Positions 36,418 through 44,374 of a DNA stretch of 64,000 nucleotides are shown piece by piece. Both the position numbers and the translations under genes were made by a program. Where the stretch lies: NCBI GenBank assembly GCA_025359045.1, contig JANYHN010000063.1, positions 1 through 64,000 of the forward strand, read 5' to 3'. This stretch comes from Hyphomicrobiales bacterium. Its GTDB lineage: Bacteria; Pseudomonadota; Alphaproteobacteria; Rhizobiales; Aestuariivirgaceae. The notes beneath the pieces are model-generated. The model worked only from the letters and a program-made list of their open reading frames with translations, ran no database searches and had not been told where the DNA came from. Numbering within the stretch: the first letter of the stretch is position 1; every line of letters begins with the position of its first letter.

Positions 36418-37155
36418 TTAACGGCGCTGAAGTTGATAGAGCATCAGCGCCGTAGCCACGCTCACATTCAAACTCTCGACACCTTCTCTCATGGGGATTT
36501 TAACGAGATTGGTGCAGCAGCTTGTGAGATCAGGCGTAAGCCCGCGCGATTCGTTGCCCATTAGTAACAACGTCGGAAATTTATAGGCACGGCGGAAATC
36601 ATGTTTGGCGGTGGACGCCGTGCCCACCACTTCGCCATCCCATGACTTAGCCAAATCCATTAGGCCTTCCTTGTTCATGCGCACCAGCGTGACTCCGAAA
36701 ATCGAACCTGTTGATGCGCGCACTGATTCTGGCGAATAAGGGTCGCATGAATCGCCCACTAAGATGATGCCGGAAATATCAACCGCATCGGCCGTGCGAA
36801 TGATCGTGCCGAGATTGCCAGGATCGCGAATTTCTTCGAGAGCTAACCAAACGCCTTCCTTTGTGGGGTGGGGTTGATACTTTTGTTTGAACACACCCAA
36901 CACATCATGCGGGTTGTTTTGCCCTGATAATTCGGTCATCACCTTGTCTGTGACAATGGTGGTTTTCATGCCGTCAAAAATCGCCTGCGGCTTGGTGGCC
37001 ACCAAATAATCTGGCACCCATCCCATAGCTTCTGCACGATCAAGCATGGCTAATCCTTCAGCCATAAAAAGCCCAGCTTCGCGCCGATCTTTTTTATGCT
37101 CAAGCGAGCGGATGAGTTTCATGGTGGGGTTTTGCAGTGATGAGATTGGAAGCAT
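36418..37155 (-). CDS. SpoU/TrmH-family RNA 2'-O-methyltransferase
   Basis: The 245-residue protein has the SPOUT trefoil-knot motifs: motif 1 IRDPGNLGTIIRTADA with the catalytic Arg, motif 2 LLLMGNESRGLTP, and motif 3 IPMREGVESLNVSVATALMLYQ. The N-terminal substrate-binding part starts SLQNPTMKLIRSLEHKKDRREAGLFMAEG, as in 23S rRNA/RlmB-like methyltransferases. The target nucleotide cannot be told. The stop codon lies beside a perfect 10-bp inverted repeat (36421-36453). Confidence 0.92.
   Translation of the reverse strand: MLPISSLQNPTMKLIRSLEHKKDRREAGLFMAEGLAMLDRAEAMGWVPDYLVATKPQAIFDGMKTTIVTDKVMTELSGQNNPHDVLGVFKQKYQPHPTKEGVWLALEEIRDPGNLGTIIRTADAVDISGIILVGDSCDPYSPESVRASTGSIFGVTLVRMNKEGLMDLAKSWDGEVVGTASTAKHDFRRAYKFPTLLLMGNESRGLTPDLTSCCTNLVKIPMREGVESLNVSVATALMLYQLQRR
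36421..36453. terminator. 10-bp inverted repeat at the 3' end of the SpoU gene
   Basis: ACGGCGCTGA (36421-36430) and TCAGCGCCGT (36444-36453) are perfect complements around a 13-base loop. The repeat lies in the last 11 codons of the SpoU gene and 15 bases beyond the stop of the convergent outer-membrane gene. There is no T-run, so termination is possible but not assured. Confidence 0.35.
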
Positions 37156-37255
37156 TTACGCTTGCTAGCCTCCTTCGCGCTTGCACACAAGCTCTAGGCT
37201 TTTCATCAATGAAAATTCGTGCCAGCATGCAGAAAAATCAAAATGGGAGTGTGCT

Positions 37256-39046
37256 ATGACAACTGCCTCTGAACGCGCCACGGCTTGGCTGAATGATTTT
37301 GATGCCGCGCTCAAATCCGGTGATGTTGGCGCAGTGACCGCGTTGTTTGTTGATGATTGTTATTGGCGCGATCTGGTTTCTTTCACATGGAACATCAAAA
37401 CCATGGAAGGCAAGGCGCAGATTGCAGATATGCTCAAGGCCACACTGGCGCAGGTGAAACCTTCCGATTGGAAAATAGCCGAAGACGCCACAGGCGACGA
37501 GGCCATGACCGAGGCTTGGATCACTTTTGAAACTTCAGTCTCTGGCGGCAAAGGCCAGTTGCGTTTGAAAAACGGTAAATGCTGGACGCTGCTCACCACC
37601 ATGGTGGAGCTGAAAGGCCATGAAGAAAAGAAAGGCACAGCCCGCATCAAGGGCGTTGAACATGGCGCAAATAAAAATCGCGAAAATTGGGCCGACGCCC
37701 GTGAACGCGAAGCCAAGGAACTGGGTTACAAGAAGCAGCCCTATTGCGTGATCATTGGCGGTGGGCAGGGCGGCATTGGCCTTGGTGCCCGCATGCGCCG
37801 CTTGGGCGTGCCCACGATCATCATTGAAAAGAACAAACGCGCCGGAGATTCATGGCGCAAGCGCTATAAGTCTCTCTGCCTGCATGACCCTGTCTGGTAT
37901 GACCATATGCCCTATCTGCCATTCCCTGATGATTGGCCGATCTTCTCGCCCAAAGATAAAATTGGCGATTGGCTGGAAATGTACACCAAAATTATGGAGC
38001 TGAATTATTGGCACTCCACCACGTGTAAGTCAGCCAAATATGACGAAAAGAAAAAGCAGTGGGTGGTGAAAGTTGTCCGTGAGGGCAAGGAAGTTACGCT
38101 GAAGCCGCAGCAACTCGTTTTGGCCACAGGTCAATCAGGCGTACCCAATGTGCCGAAATTTGCCGGTGCCGCCAAATTCAAAGGTGATCAGCATCATTCG
38201 TCAGCGCATCCGGGGCCTGATAAATACAAGGGCAAGAAAGCCGTCGTCATCGGCTCTAACAACTCCGCGCATGATATTTGTGCAGCATTATGGGAGCATG
38301 GCGCTGATGTGACGATGGTACAGCGCACGTCCACCCATATTGTGAAGTCGGGTACGTTGATGGAAGTGGGGCTTGGTGATCTCTATTCTGAGCGCGCCAT
38401 AAAAAACGGCATTGACCATCACAAGGCAGATCTGGTTTTTGCGTCGGTACCTTATAAGCTTCTGCCAAGCTTTCAAATTCCTGCTTATCAGAAAATGGCC
38501 GAGATTGATGCCGAGTTTTATAAGCGCCTCGAAAAAATAGGTTTTATGCATGATTGGGGCGATGATGGCTCAGGTTTGTTCGTAAAGTATCTGCGTCGTG
38601 GATCAGGATATTACATTGATGTAGGTGCTTCTGAGCTGGTGGCAGACGGTAAAATCAAACTCAAAACTAAAGTCAGCGTGAAAGAAATCAAATCGAAATC
38701 AGTTGTCTTTAGTGATGACAGCGAACTTAAAGCCGATCTGATCGTCTATGCCACAGGCTATGGCAGCATGAACGGTTGGGCCGCGAAATTGATTTCAAAA
38801 GATGTGGCCGACAAGGTGGGGAAATGCTGGGGCCTTGGTTCCGACACGACGAAAGACCCGGGCCCGTGGGAAGGCGAGTTACGCAATATGTGGAAGCCAA
38901 CCCATCAAGAAAATCTGTGGTTCCACGGAGGCAACCTGCACCAATCGCGGCACTATTCGCAGTTTTTATCGCTGCAATTGAAAGCGCGTATGGAAGGGAT
39001 TGCGACGCCAGTCTACGGCATGGGAAAAGTGCACCATTTGGGATAA
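37256..39046 (+). CDS. flavin-containing monooxygenase-like protein with N-terminal NTF2-like domain
   Basis: The 596-residue protein starts at ATG 37256 behind TGGGAG. Residues 1-130 look like a SnoaL/NTF2-type domain (ERATAWLNDFDAALKSGDVGAVTALFVDDCYWRDLVSFTWN, starting with the typical helix and acidic segment). The FAD motif is VIIGGGQGGIGLGARM (165-180), the flavoprotein-monooxygenase segment is GDSWRKRYKSLCLHDPVWYDHMPYLPFP, and the NADPH motif VVIGSNNSAHDICAAL is near 328. The C-terminal part has LIVYATGYGSMNGW. The reaction is probably NADPH-dependent oxygenation of a small or lipophilic substrate; the identity is unknown. Confidence 0.88.
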   Translation: MTTASERATAWLNDFDAALKSGDVGAVTALFVDDCYWRDLVSFTWNIKTMEGKAQIADMLKATLAQVKPSDWKIAEDATGDEAMTEAWITFETSVSGGKGQLRLKNGKCWTLLTTMVELKGHEEKKGTARIKGVEHGANKNRENWADAREREAKELGYKKQPYCVIIGGGQGGIGLGARMRRLGVPTIIIEKNKRAGDSWRKRYKSLCLHDPVWYDHMPYLPFPDDWPIFSPKDKIGDWLEMYTKIMELNYWHSTTCKSAKYDEKKKQWVVKVVREGKEVTLKPQQLVLATGQSGVPNVPKFAGAAKFKGDQHHSSAHPGPDKYKGKKAVVIGSNNSAHDICAALWEHGADVTMVQRTSTHIVKSGTLMEVGLGDLYSERAIKNGIDHHKADLVFASVPYKLLPSFQIPAYQKMAEIDAEFYKRLEKIGFMHDWGDDGSGLFVKYLRRGSGYYIDVGASELVADGKIKLKTKVSVKEIKSKSVVFSDDSELKADLIVYATGYGSMNGWAAKLISKDVADKVGKCWGLGSDTTKDPGPWEGELRNMWKPTHQENLWFHGGNLHQSRHYSQFLSLQLKARMEGIATPVYGMGKVHHLG

Positions 39047-39050
39047 CGTC

Positions 39051-39193
39051 CTCTCCCGTTTCTTCAACGGGAGATCAAGGGCCCAAACGCGTAGCGTTGG
39101 GTAGGTGAGGGAACACAGAACGCGTGGCCCCTCATCTATCCCATTCCGCTTGCGCGAAATGGGCCCCTTTCTTCTCCCGCTTCGCAGGAGAAG
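39051..39193. repeat. palindrome-rich intergenic repeat (Rhizobiales type)
   Basis: Five consecutive inverted repeats fill the gap behind the monooxygenase gene: TCTCCCGTT/AACGGGAGA (39052-39060 with 39066-39074, perfect 9 bp), a CCCAAACGC/GCGTTGGG hairpin, a GGTGAGGG/CCCTCATC pair, CCCATT/AATGGG, and CTTCTCC/GGAGAAG near 39171-39193. The style (CTTCTCC.GC.GGAGAAG ends, GGTGAGGG core) is that of palindromic intergenic units known in Rhizobiales. It probably also ends transcription. Confidence 0.6.
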
Positions 39194-39215
39194 ACTTTTA
39201 GGCTATGTTTCGTAG

Positions 39216-41315
39216 ATGAATATTCAAACCAATATCAAAACCGGAATTTCTGTCTGCCCGCATGACTGCCCAAGCGCCTGTGCTCTTGAAGTGGAACTGC
39301 TCGATGAGAACACCATCGGACGCGTGCGCGGTGCCAAAGATAACACCTATACCAAAGGTGTAATTTGCGAGAAAGTTGCACGCTACGCTGAACGTATTCA
39401 TCACCCTGATCGGCTACTCTATCCAATGAAGCGATCAGGGCCAAAAGGTTCTGGACAGTTTGAGCGCATCAGCTGGGATGAGGCGTTGGATGTGACAGCC
39501 AAAGCATTTCTCAAAGCTGAAGCAGATCATGGTTCAGAATCTGTGTGGCCTTATTACTATGCCGGCACGATGGGCCTTGTTATGCGTGACGGCATTGAGC
39601 GCCTGCGCCATGCTAAATCTTATTCGGGGATGTATGGCACGGTGTGCATTGCACTGTCTTGGTCTGGTTATTACGCAGGCGCTGGCCGCATCGGCGGGGT
39701 TGACCCACGCGAAATGCAGAAATCTGATCTCATTGTCGTTTGGGGTGGCAACCCTGTGAATACCCAAGTCAACGTCATGACCCATATCAGTATGGCCCGG
39801 AAAACCCGTGGTGCGAAATTAGCTTGTGTCGATATTTATGAAACCGATACGATGAAGCAGGCCGATATTAAGGTGTTGATAAAACCGGGCACCGACGGTG
39901 CGCTGGCATGCGGCATTATGCATGTGCTCTTCCGTGATGGTCATGCCAATTGGGATTATCTAAATCAGTATACGGATCATCCCAAAGAGCTTGAAGCGCA
40001 TCTCAGTACCAGAACACCAGAATGGGCTTCGGCCATTTGTGGGGCATGTGTCGCGGATATTGAGGCGTTTGCGAAACTCATCGGTCAAACGCTTAAAACG
40101 TTTTTCCGCATCGGTTATGGCTTTGCGCGCTCGCGCAATGGTGCAGCTAATATGCATGCGGTGACGTCAATTCCAGCCGTTACAGGCGCTTGGCTTCACG
40201 AAGGCGGCGGCGCGCTTCATTCCAACAGCGGTAGCTATAAATGGAACAAGACTCTGATCGAAGGCAAAGATGTGGCCAAGGGTGGCTTGCGGGTCATGGA
40301 TCAAGCGCGTGTGGGCGAAGCGTTGCTGGGAAATCCGCATGATCTGCAAGGTGGCCCACCTGTAAAGGCCATGCTCATTCAAAACACAAACCCACTGTCC
40401 ATTGCGCCAGACCAAAACAAAGTGAAACAAGGTTTTGCGCGAGAAGATTTGTTTGTGTGCGTGCATGAGCAGTTCATGACTGAGACAGCGAAATATGCCG
40501 ATGTGCTTTTGCCAGCGACCATGTTTTTGGAACACGATGATATTTACCAAGGCGGTGGCCACAGTCATATTTTGCTTGGGCCAGAACTGGTGAAACGCCC
40601 TGGGGAATGTCGCACCAACCACGAAGTCATTAGAGAGTTAGCCAAACGCTTAGGCGCAGAACATCGCGGCTTTGAAATGAGCCCACGAGAAATTATTGAT
40701 GAGACGTTGAAGTCTTCAAACCGACCAAGCCTTGATGTTTTGGATCAAGAAAATTGGGTTGATGTGATGCCGGATTTTGAAACGGCGCATTTTTTGAATG
40801 GCTTTGGCCACCCAGATGGCAAATATCATTTTAAGGCTGATTGGAAAGCGGCTGCTTTCCTGTCACCGACAGGCCAGCTTGGCCCTTACGCTGATTTGCC
40901 TGAATTTCCGGATCACTACGCTACGATTGAAAGCGCCAACGATGAATATCCCTTCCGCTTGGCCACAAGCCCAGCGCGGACATTTTTAAATTCTACTTTC
41001 AACGAAACTCCCAGCAGTCGCAAACGCGAGGGCAGGCCGACCGTGTTAGTGCACCCTGATGATTTGGTGCAACTTGGCCTGTCCGATGGCGACAAGGTGC
41101 GCATCGGAAGCGCGAGAGGACAGGTTACGCTTCATGCCAAATCTCATACTGGACAATTGCAAGGAACGCTGATTGCGGAAGGCTTATGGCCGAATGACTC
41201 CCATGAAGACGGTTGCGGCATAAACACACTTACGGGTGCCGACCAACCAGCCCCTGCGGGTGGAGGCGCTTATCATGACAACCGCGTGTGGATGCGAAAG
41301 ATGAATCCAAGATGA
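39216..41315 (+). CDS. molybdopterin-containing oxidoreductase
   Basis: The 699-residue protein of the DMSO-reductase superfamily has an N-terminal [4Fe-4S] motif: Cys14, Cys18, Cys22 and Cys51 (VCPHDCPSAC ... GVICEK). Further marks are the HHPDRLLYPMKRSGPKGSGQFERISWDEAL segment, VVWGGNPVNTQVN, VCVHEQFMTETAKYADVLLPATMFLE, and a C-terminal molydopterin-binding barrel (RPTVLVHPDDLVQLGLSDGDKVRIGSARG). There is no Tat signal, so it is probably cytoplasmic. Substrate and electron partners are unknown and no partner genes are nearby. It lies 170 bases after the monooxygenase, across the repeat. Confidence 0.92.
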   Translation: MNIQTNIKTGISVCPHDCPSACALEVELLDENTIGRVRGAKDNTYTKGVICEKVARYAERIHHPDRLLYPMKRSGPKGSGQFERISWDEALDVTAKAFLKAEADHGSESVWPYYYAGTMGLVMRDGIERLRHAKSYSGMYGTVCIALSWSGYYAGAGRIGGVDPREMQKSDLIVVWGGNPVNTQVNVMTHISMARKTRGAKLACVDIYETDTMKQADIKVLIKPGTDGALACGIMHVLFRDGHANWDYLNQYTDHPKELEAHLSTRTPEWASAICGACVADIEAFAKLIGQTLKTFFRIGYGFARSRNGAANMHAVTSIPAVTGAWLHEGGGALHSNSGSYKWNKTLIEGKDVAKGGLRVMDQARVGEALLGNPHDLQGGPPVKAMLIQNTNPLSIAPDQNKVKQGFAREDLFVCVHEQFMTETAKYADVLLPATMFLEHDDIYQGGGHSHILLGPELVKRPGECRTNHEVIRELAKRLGAEHRGFEMSPREIIDETLKSSNRPSLDVLDQENWVDVMPDFETAHFLNGFGHPDGKYHFKADWKAAAFLSPTGQLGPYADLPEFPDHYATIESANDEYPFRLATSPARTFLNSTFNETPSSRKREGRPTVLVHPDDLVQLGLSDGDKVRIGSARGQVTLHAKSHTGQLQGTLIAEGLWPNDSHEDGCGINTLTGADQPAPAGGGAYHDNRVWMRKMNPR

Positions 41316-41405
41316 ACGCAGCAGTCAGCACTCACTCATCCGTACACTGATAAATTCCTCTAAATTCATAGTTTAGGCACATTCCAGCCCTCATTGCGCC
41401 AGCAA

Positions 41406-41470
41406 TCATGGTTAATTCTCGATAATGAGAAGTGGATTTGAGCCTCTTCTTAAGAGGATGTTAACCATGA
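41406..41470 (+). promoter_or_regulatory. folded leader: three-way junction enclosing the ribosome-binding site and start codon
   Basis: An outer 10-bp stem, TCATGGTTAA (41406-41415) with TTAACCATGA (41461-41470), includes the ATG at 41467. Inside are two hairpins: TTCTC/GAGAA (41416-41420 with 41427-41431), stacked directly on the outer stem, and CCTCTT/AAGAGG (41443-41448 with 41452-41457). The latter's right arm is the Shine-Dalgarno sequence. Start and SD would be paired in this fold, suggesting regulated translation of the small gene. Confidence 0.45.
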
Positions 41471-41640
41471 CGGCGGCGTCACAAGTGTTTGAAAAGAATC
41501 ATTTATCTGTGCCCCAGAATCAGAGCACAAGTTCATGCATGAGCGAGAAAGATCGAAAACACGGACGCATGTTGTTACTGTTTTTCGCAGCAGGATTGGC
41601 TTTGGCCATCCTCGCACCTGTGGCCGTATTGGCGGGTTAA
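41467..41640 (+). CDS. small single-span membrane protein
   Basis: A 57-residue reading frame starts at ATG 41467, nine bases after AAGAGG. The first 35 residues are polar and charged (ending MSEKDRKHGR), then one hydrophobic segment (MLLLFFAAGLALAILAPVAVLAG) reaches the C-terminus. A C-tail-anchored or single-pass inner-membrane protein is the likely topology. No family is recognised. An alternative in-frame ATG lies at 41458 without SD spacing. The stop overlaps the convergent nucleoside hydrolase end by 4 bases. The gene is likely but not proven. Confidence 0.5.
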   Translation: MTAASQVFEKNHLSVPQNQSTSSCMSEKDRKHGRMLLLFFAAGLALAILAPVAVLAG

Positions 41641-42575
41641 GCCAATTTTGTCAGTCGTTCCGTCAACAAATCGAAGAACCCATCTGAGTTGATACCCCGA
41701 CAAACCGTGGCATTTGGTTTCCGGTCGGTAACACGCCACCAATCCACAACTGTCATCCCCATCGTCAACGGGCTCTCGCATTCCACCGCCACGTTAACAT
41801 CGCGCGACGTGAAAAGCTCAGGCTTTAACAACCACGCAATGACGCAAGGGTCATGCAGCGGTCCGCCATCCGTTCCATATTTCTCTACATCAAACCGTTC
41901 AAAGAAATCCATCATCAAAGCCGTGGCAGGGCCTGAATTATTTTTCATGTCGCGGAATTTCTGAACCCGCGCCTTGGTCGTCAAAGCCTGATGTGTGCAA
42001 TCGAGAGGGATGAGCGTGAACGGGATGTCTGAATCCAAAACCAAACGGGCGGCATGGGGATCGACATAAATGTTAAATTCCGCGGCAGGGGTAATATTAC
42101 CGCCCTCAAAAAATCCTCCTCCCATCGCCACAATGCGCTTTATGCGAGACGCAATGCGCGGTTCCTTGATCAATGCCAAAGCGACATTGGTCAAGGGCCC
42201 CAATGTGGCGAGTGTGACTGTGCCAGCTGGGCGATCCATCAAAGTTTCGATGATAAAGTCGACAGCATGTTGCTTTTGCAGCGGCATGGTCGGTTCGACC
42301 AGCACTGGCCCATCAAGACCCGTCTTACCGTGAACGTGTTCGGCTGTGACCAGATTATGGAGCATTGGACGAATGGCCCCCGCATAAACTTTGATATCCG
42401 GACGACCCGCCAATTCGCAAACCTTGCGTGCATTCACTTCTGTGAGTGAGAGCGGCACATTACCTGCAACTGCTGTTATGCCAAGAACTTCGAGTTCAGG
42501 TGAAGCGAGTGCCAAAAGGATGGCAACTGCATCATCTTGGCCAGGATCAGTGTCGATAATAATTGGAAGTGTCAT
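41637..42575 (-). CDS. inosine-uridine preferring nucleoside hydrolase
   Basis: The 312-residue protein hydrolyses the N-glycosidic bond of nucleosides using a Ca2+ site. The N-terminal signature IIIDTDPGQDDAVAILLAL has the Asp cluster at residues 8, 10, 14 and 15. The GITAVAGNVPLSLTEVNARKVCELAG segment and the C-terminal HDPCVIAWLL active-site region are present. Nucleobase preference cannot be told. The ATG at 42575 overlaps the stop of the upstream DUF1801 gene (ATGA), marking a two-gene operon; an extended upstream frame inside that gene is not used. Confidence 0.92.
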   Translation of the reverse strand: MTLPIIIDTDPGQDDAVAILLALASPELEVLGITAVAGNVPLSLTEVNARKVCELAGRPDIKVYAGAIRPMLHNLVTAEHVHGKTGLDGPVLVEPTMPLQKQHAVDFIIETLMDRPAGTVTLATLGPLTNVALALIKEPRIASRIKRIVAMGGGFFEGGNITPAAEFNIYVDPHAARLVLDSDIPFTLIPLDCTHQALTTKARVQKFRDMKNNSGPATALMMDFFERFDVEKYGTDGGPLHDPCVIAWLLKPELFTSRDVNVAVECESPLTMGMTVVDWWRVTDRKPNATVCRGINSDGFFDLLTERLTKLA

Positions 42576-43009
42576 TTGCGTGCTTTCGTTTTGGAACCAT
42601 TGCGCAGATGATAAGTGAGCGCCAAAGAAACGCAATGCCGGAGTTCGGCTTCTGGCAGTTGATCAGCGACATCAAAGACAAGGGCGCGATTTCCTTCATA
42701 TCTGAAATGCTTCGGATAAATGTGTTTAAAGTGTTCCATCAAACCTGTTTGACAATGGAAATACATTGCATATTTATCGGGTTGTCCCTTGATCGCGTCG
42801 ATACGAACCGTGCTGCCACTGCCCGTTTCCGGCGTTAGATAACTCGGTTGCTGCCAGCGCAATGCCTCATCAATTGCGCCGACGCCTTCGGTTGTTGCCG
42901 CCACCTGATAGATAATATCACGCAACTCAGTCAGCTTTTTCTTCTGTGCAGGTGCGTAGGTCGCGAAAACTTCGGCCACAGCCGCATCGGAAAATTTGGT
43001 TTTAGCCAT
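42572..43009 (-). CDS. DUF1801-domain protein
   Basis: The 145-residue protein has the DUF1801/YdhG-like pattern: FATYAPAQKKKLTELRDIIYQVAATTEGVGAIDEALRWQQPSYLTPETGSGSTVRI and CQTGLMEHFKHIYP. The fold is known from structures but the function is not. ATG 43009 follows GGAGATTT; an upstream GTG/ATG run reaching 43048 would cross the operator-like repeats. It is divergent from the WYL regulator, a common pairing for such regulators, and is therefore the probable target of that regulator together with the nucleoside hydrolase gene. Confidence 0.82.
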   Translation of the reverse strand: MAKTKFSDAAVAEVFATYAPAQKKKLTELRDIIYQVAATTEGVGAIDEALRWQQPSYLTPETGSGSTVRIDAIKGQPDKYAMYFHCQTGLMEHFKHIYPKHFRYEGNRALVFDVADQLPEAELRHCVSLALTYHLRNGSKTKARK

Positions 43010-43041
43010 TTTTAAATCTCCGCTTGATGCCTGCCCATCTA

Positions 43042-43070
43042 CTGTCATACTACTGACAGCATGTTGTCAG
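43042..43070. promoter_or_regulatory. triple half-site operator candidate between the DUF1801 and WYL genes
   Basis: TGTCA (43043-43047), TGACA (43054-43058) and TGTCA (43065-43069) are spaced exactly 11 bases apart in alternating orientation, forming CTGTCA-N6-TGACAG and CTGACA-N6-TGTCAG inverted repeats that share the middle half-site. The position in an 84-base divergent gap suits binding by the adjacent regulator. Confidence 0.55.
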
Positions 43071-43093
43071 CAGTGTTGCAGTAGGAAGTTTTT

Positions 43094-43807
43094 ATGCGCC
43101 GCGCCGATCGTCTTTTACGTGTCATCCAACTTCTTCGCCGCCACCGCCGTCCCATCACTGGGCAGTCGATGGCCGAGGAGCTGGAAATCTCTTTGCGCAC
43201 GCTATACCGTGATATTGCCGATTTGATTACAGATGGCGTGCCAATTCGCGGTGAGGCGGGTGTTGGTTATGTTTTGGGTGAAGGTTATGATCTTCCGCCG
43301 CTCATGTTTAAGACCGACGAACTTGAAGCGGTGATGTTAGGCTTACGCTGGGTACAGAGAAGGGGCGACCCTGACTTAGCGCGGGCCGCATCCGATACAG
43401 CTGCAAAGATTGGCACGGTGCTGCCAGCCCACCTCAAACCGTTTTTGTATGATAGTCCTTTGATTGCTGCGCCGAGTTTCAAAGGGAGCCAAGATAATAT
43501 TGATGTAGCGGCCATCAGGCGGGCCATTCGTGAGCAATTCAAAGTCACGATTAATTATCGTGCCGAAGATAGCGCTGAAACTAACCGCACCATTTGGCCA
43601 ATTGGAATTTCCTATTATGACGCCAATCGCATCATTATTGCATGGTGCGAACTTCGTGTTGGCTTCCGGAGTTTCCGCACAGACCGCATCGTTGCAATGG
43701 AAATTTTGAAAACAAAATATGTTGAACGCCGCAAGGCTTTGCTTTCAAGGTGGTTACAAATGGTGCGCGAAAAATCTGGCCAACCGGAGTTAGATGTCTT
43801 TAGCTAG
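43094..43807 (+). CDS. YafY-family transcriptional regulator (HTH-11 plus WYL)
   Basis: The 237-residue DNA-binding protein has a winged helix at residues 1-60 (RADRLLRVIQLLRRHRRPITGQSMAEELEISLRTLYRDIADLITDGVPIRGEAGVGY) and a WYL-type ligand domain in its C-terminal half (about 125-210: INYRAEDSAETNRTIWPIGISYYDANRIIIAWCELRVGFRSFRTDRI). WYL regulators respond to nucleic acid or small ligands. AGGAAG lies before the ATG. It probably controls the divergent DUF1801-nucleoside hydrolase pair and itself. Its end overlaps the convergent purN by 18 bases. Confidence 0.9.
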   Translation: MRRADRLLRVIQLLRRHRRPITGQSMAEELEISLRTLYRDIADLITDGVPIRGEAGVGYVLGEGYDLPPLMFKTDELEAVMLGLRWVQRRGDPDLARAASDTAAKIGTVLPAHLKPFLYDSPLIAAPSFKGSQDNIDVAAIRRAIREQFKVTINYRAEDSAETNRTIWPIGISYYDANRIIIAWCELRVGFRSFRTDRIVAMEILKTKYVERRKALLSRWLQMVREKSGQPELDVFS

Positions 43808-44371
43808 AGCCACTTTTGCCAACGCCAACGGATAGAGCTTGTGCTCTTCAACCAAAACGCGGTCAGCCAATGTTTCAGCAGTATCATCTTTCAGTATCGG
43901 TACTCGTGCCTGAGCAATAATCGGGCCGTCGTCCAATTCTGCTGTTACAAAATGCACGGTGCAGCCACCTTCTTTGTCCCCCGCTGCAATGGCGCGTTCA
44001 TGGGTATGAAGCCCCCTGTAGAGCGGCAATAGGGAAGGGTGAATGTTAATCATTCGACCTTCCCAAGGTTTAATCAAAACCGGAGTCATAATTCGCATGA
44101 AGCCAGCGCAAACGATGATGTCGAGGCTTTGCGACTGCAAATAATCATTCACGACCGAATCAAATTCTTCGCGGGTTTTGTAATTTTTGTGATCAATAGC
44201 TTGGGCGGCAATATTCTGACTCCGCGCATATGCTAATCCACCTGCGTCTGGACGATTGGAAACAACGCAAGCGACTTCAACTGGATAATTTGGATCACTC
44301 GCCGCTTCAACAATTGCACGCATGTTCGAACCGCGCCCCGAAATCAAAATGCCAACGCGCTTTTTGTTCAT
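43790..44371 (-). CDS. purN: phosphoribosylglycinamide formyltransferase
   Basis: PurN adds the first formyl group in purine synthesis, using 10-formyl-THF. The 193-residue protein has the N-terminal LISGRGSNMRAIVEA loop, the formyl-folate pocket and the catalytic segment INIHPSLLPLYRGLHTHERAI with the Asn-His pair, then the GGCTVHFVTAELDDGPII motif. It starts 3 bases after the purM stop, as in most bacteria. It is convergent with the WYL regulator. Confidence 0.96.
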   Translation of the reverse strand: MNKKRVGILISGRGSNMRAIVEAASDPNYPVEVACVVSNRPDAGGLAYARSQNIAAQAIDHKNYKTREEFDSVVNDYLQSQSLDIIVCAGFMRIMTPVLIKPWEGRMINIHPSLLPLYRGLHTHERAIAAGDKEGGCTVHFVTAELDDGPIIAQARVPILKDDTAETLADRVLVEEHKLYPLALAKVALAKDI

Positions 44372-44374
44372 GCT

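Noticed and set aside
37181-37255. Upstream extension of the flavin monooxygenase gene
   Set aside because: No ribosome-binding site; TGGGAG sits correctly before ATG 37256.
41406-41470. The cloverleaf-like fold as a tRNA
   Set aside because: Arm lengths, lack of a TTC-type T-loop and no acceptor stem of seven pairs rule it out; a structured mRNA leader fits better.
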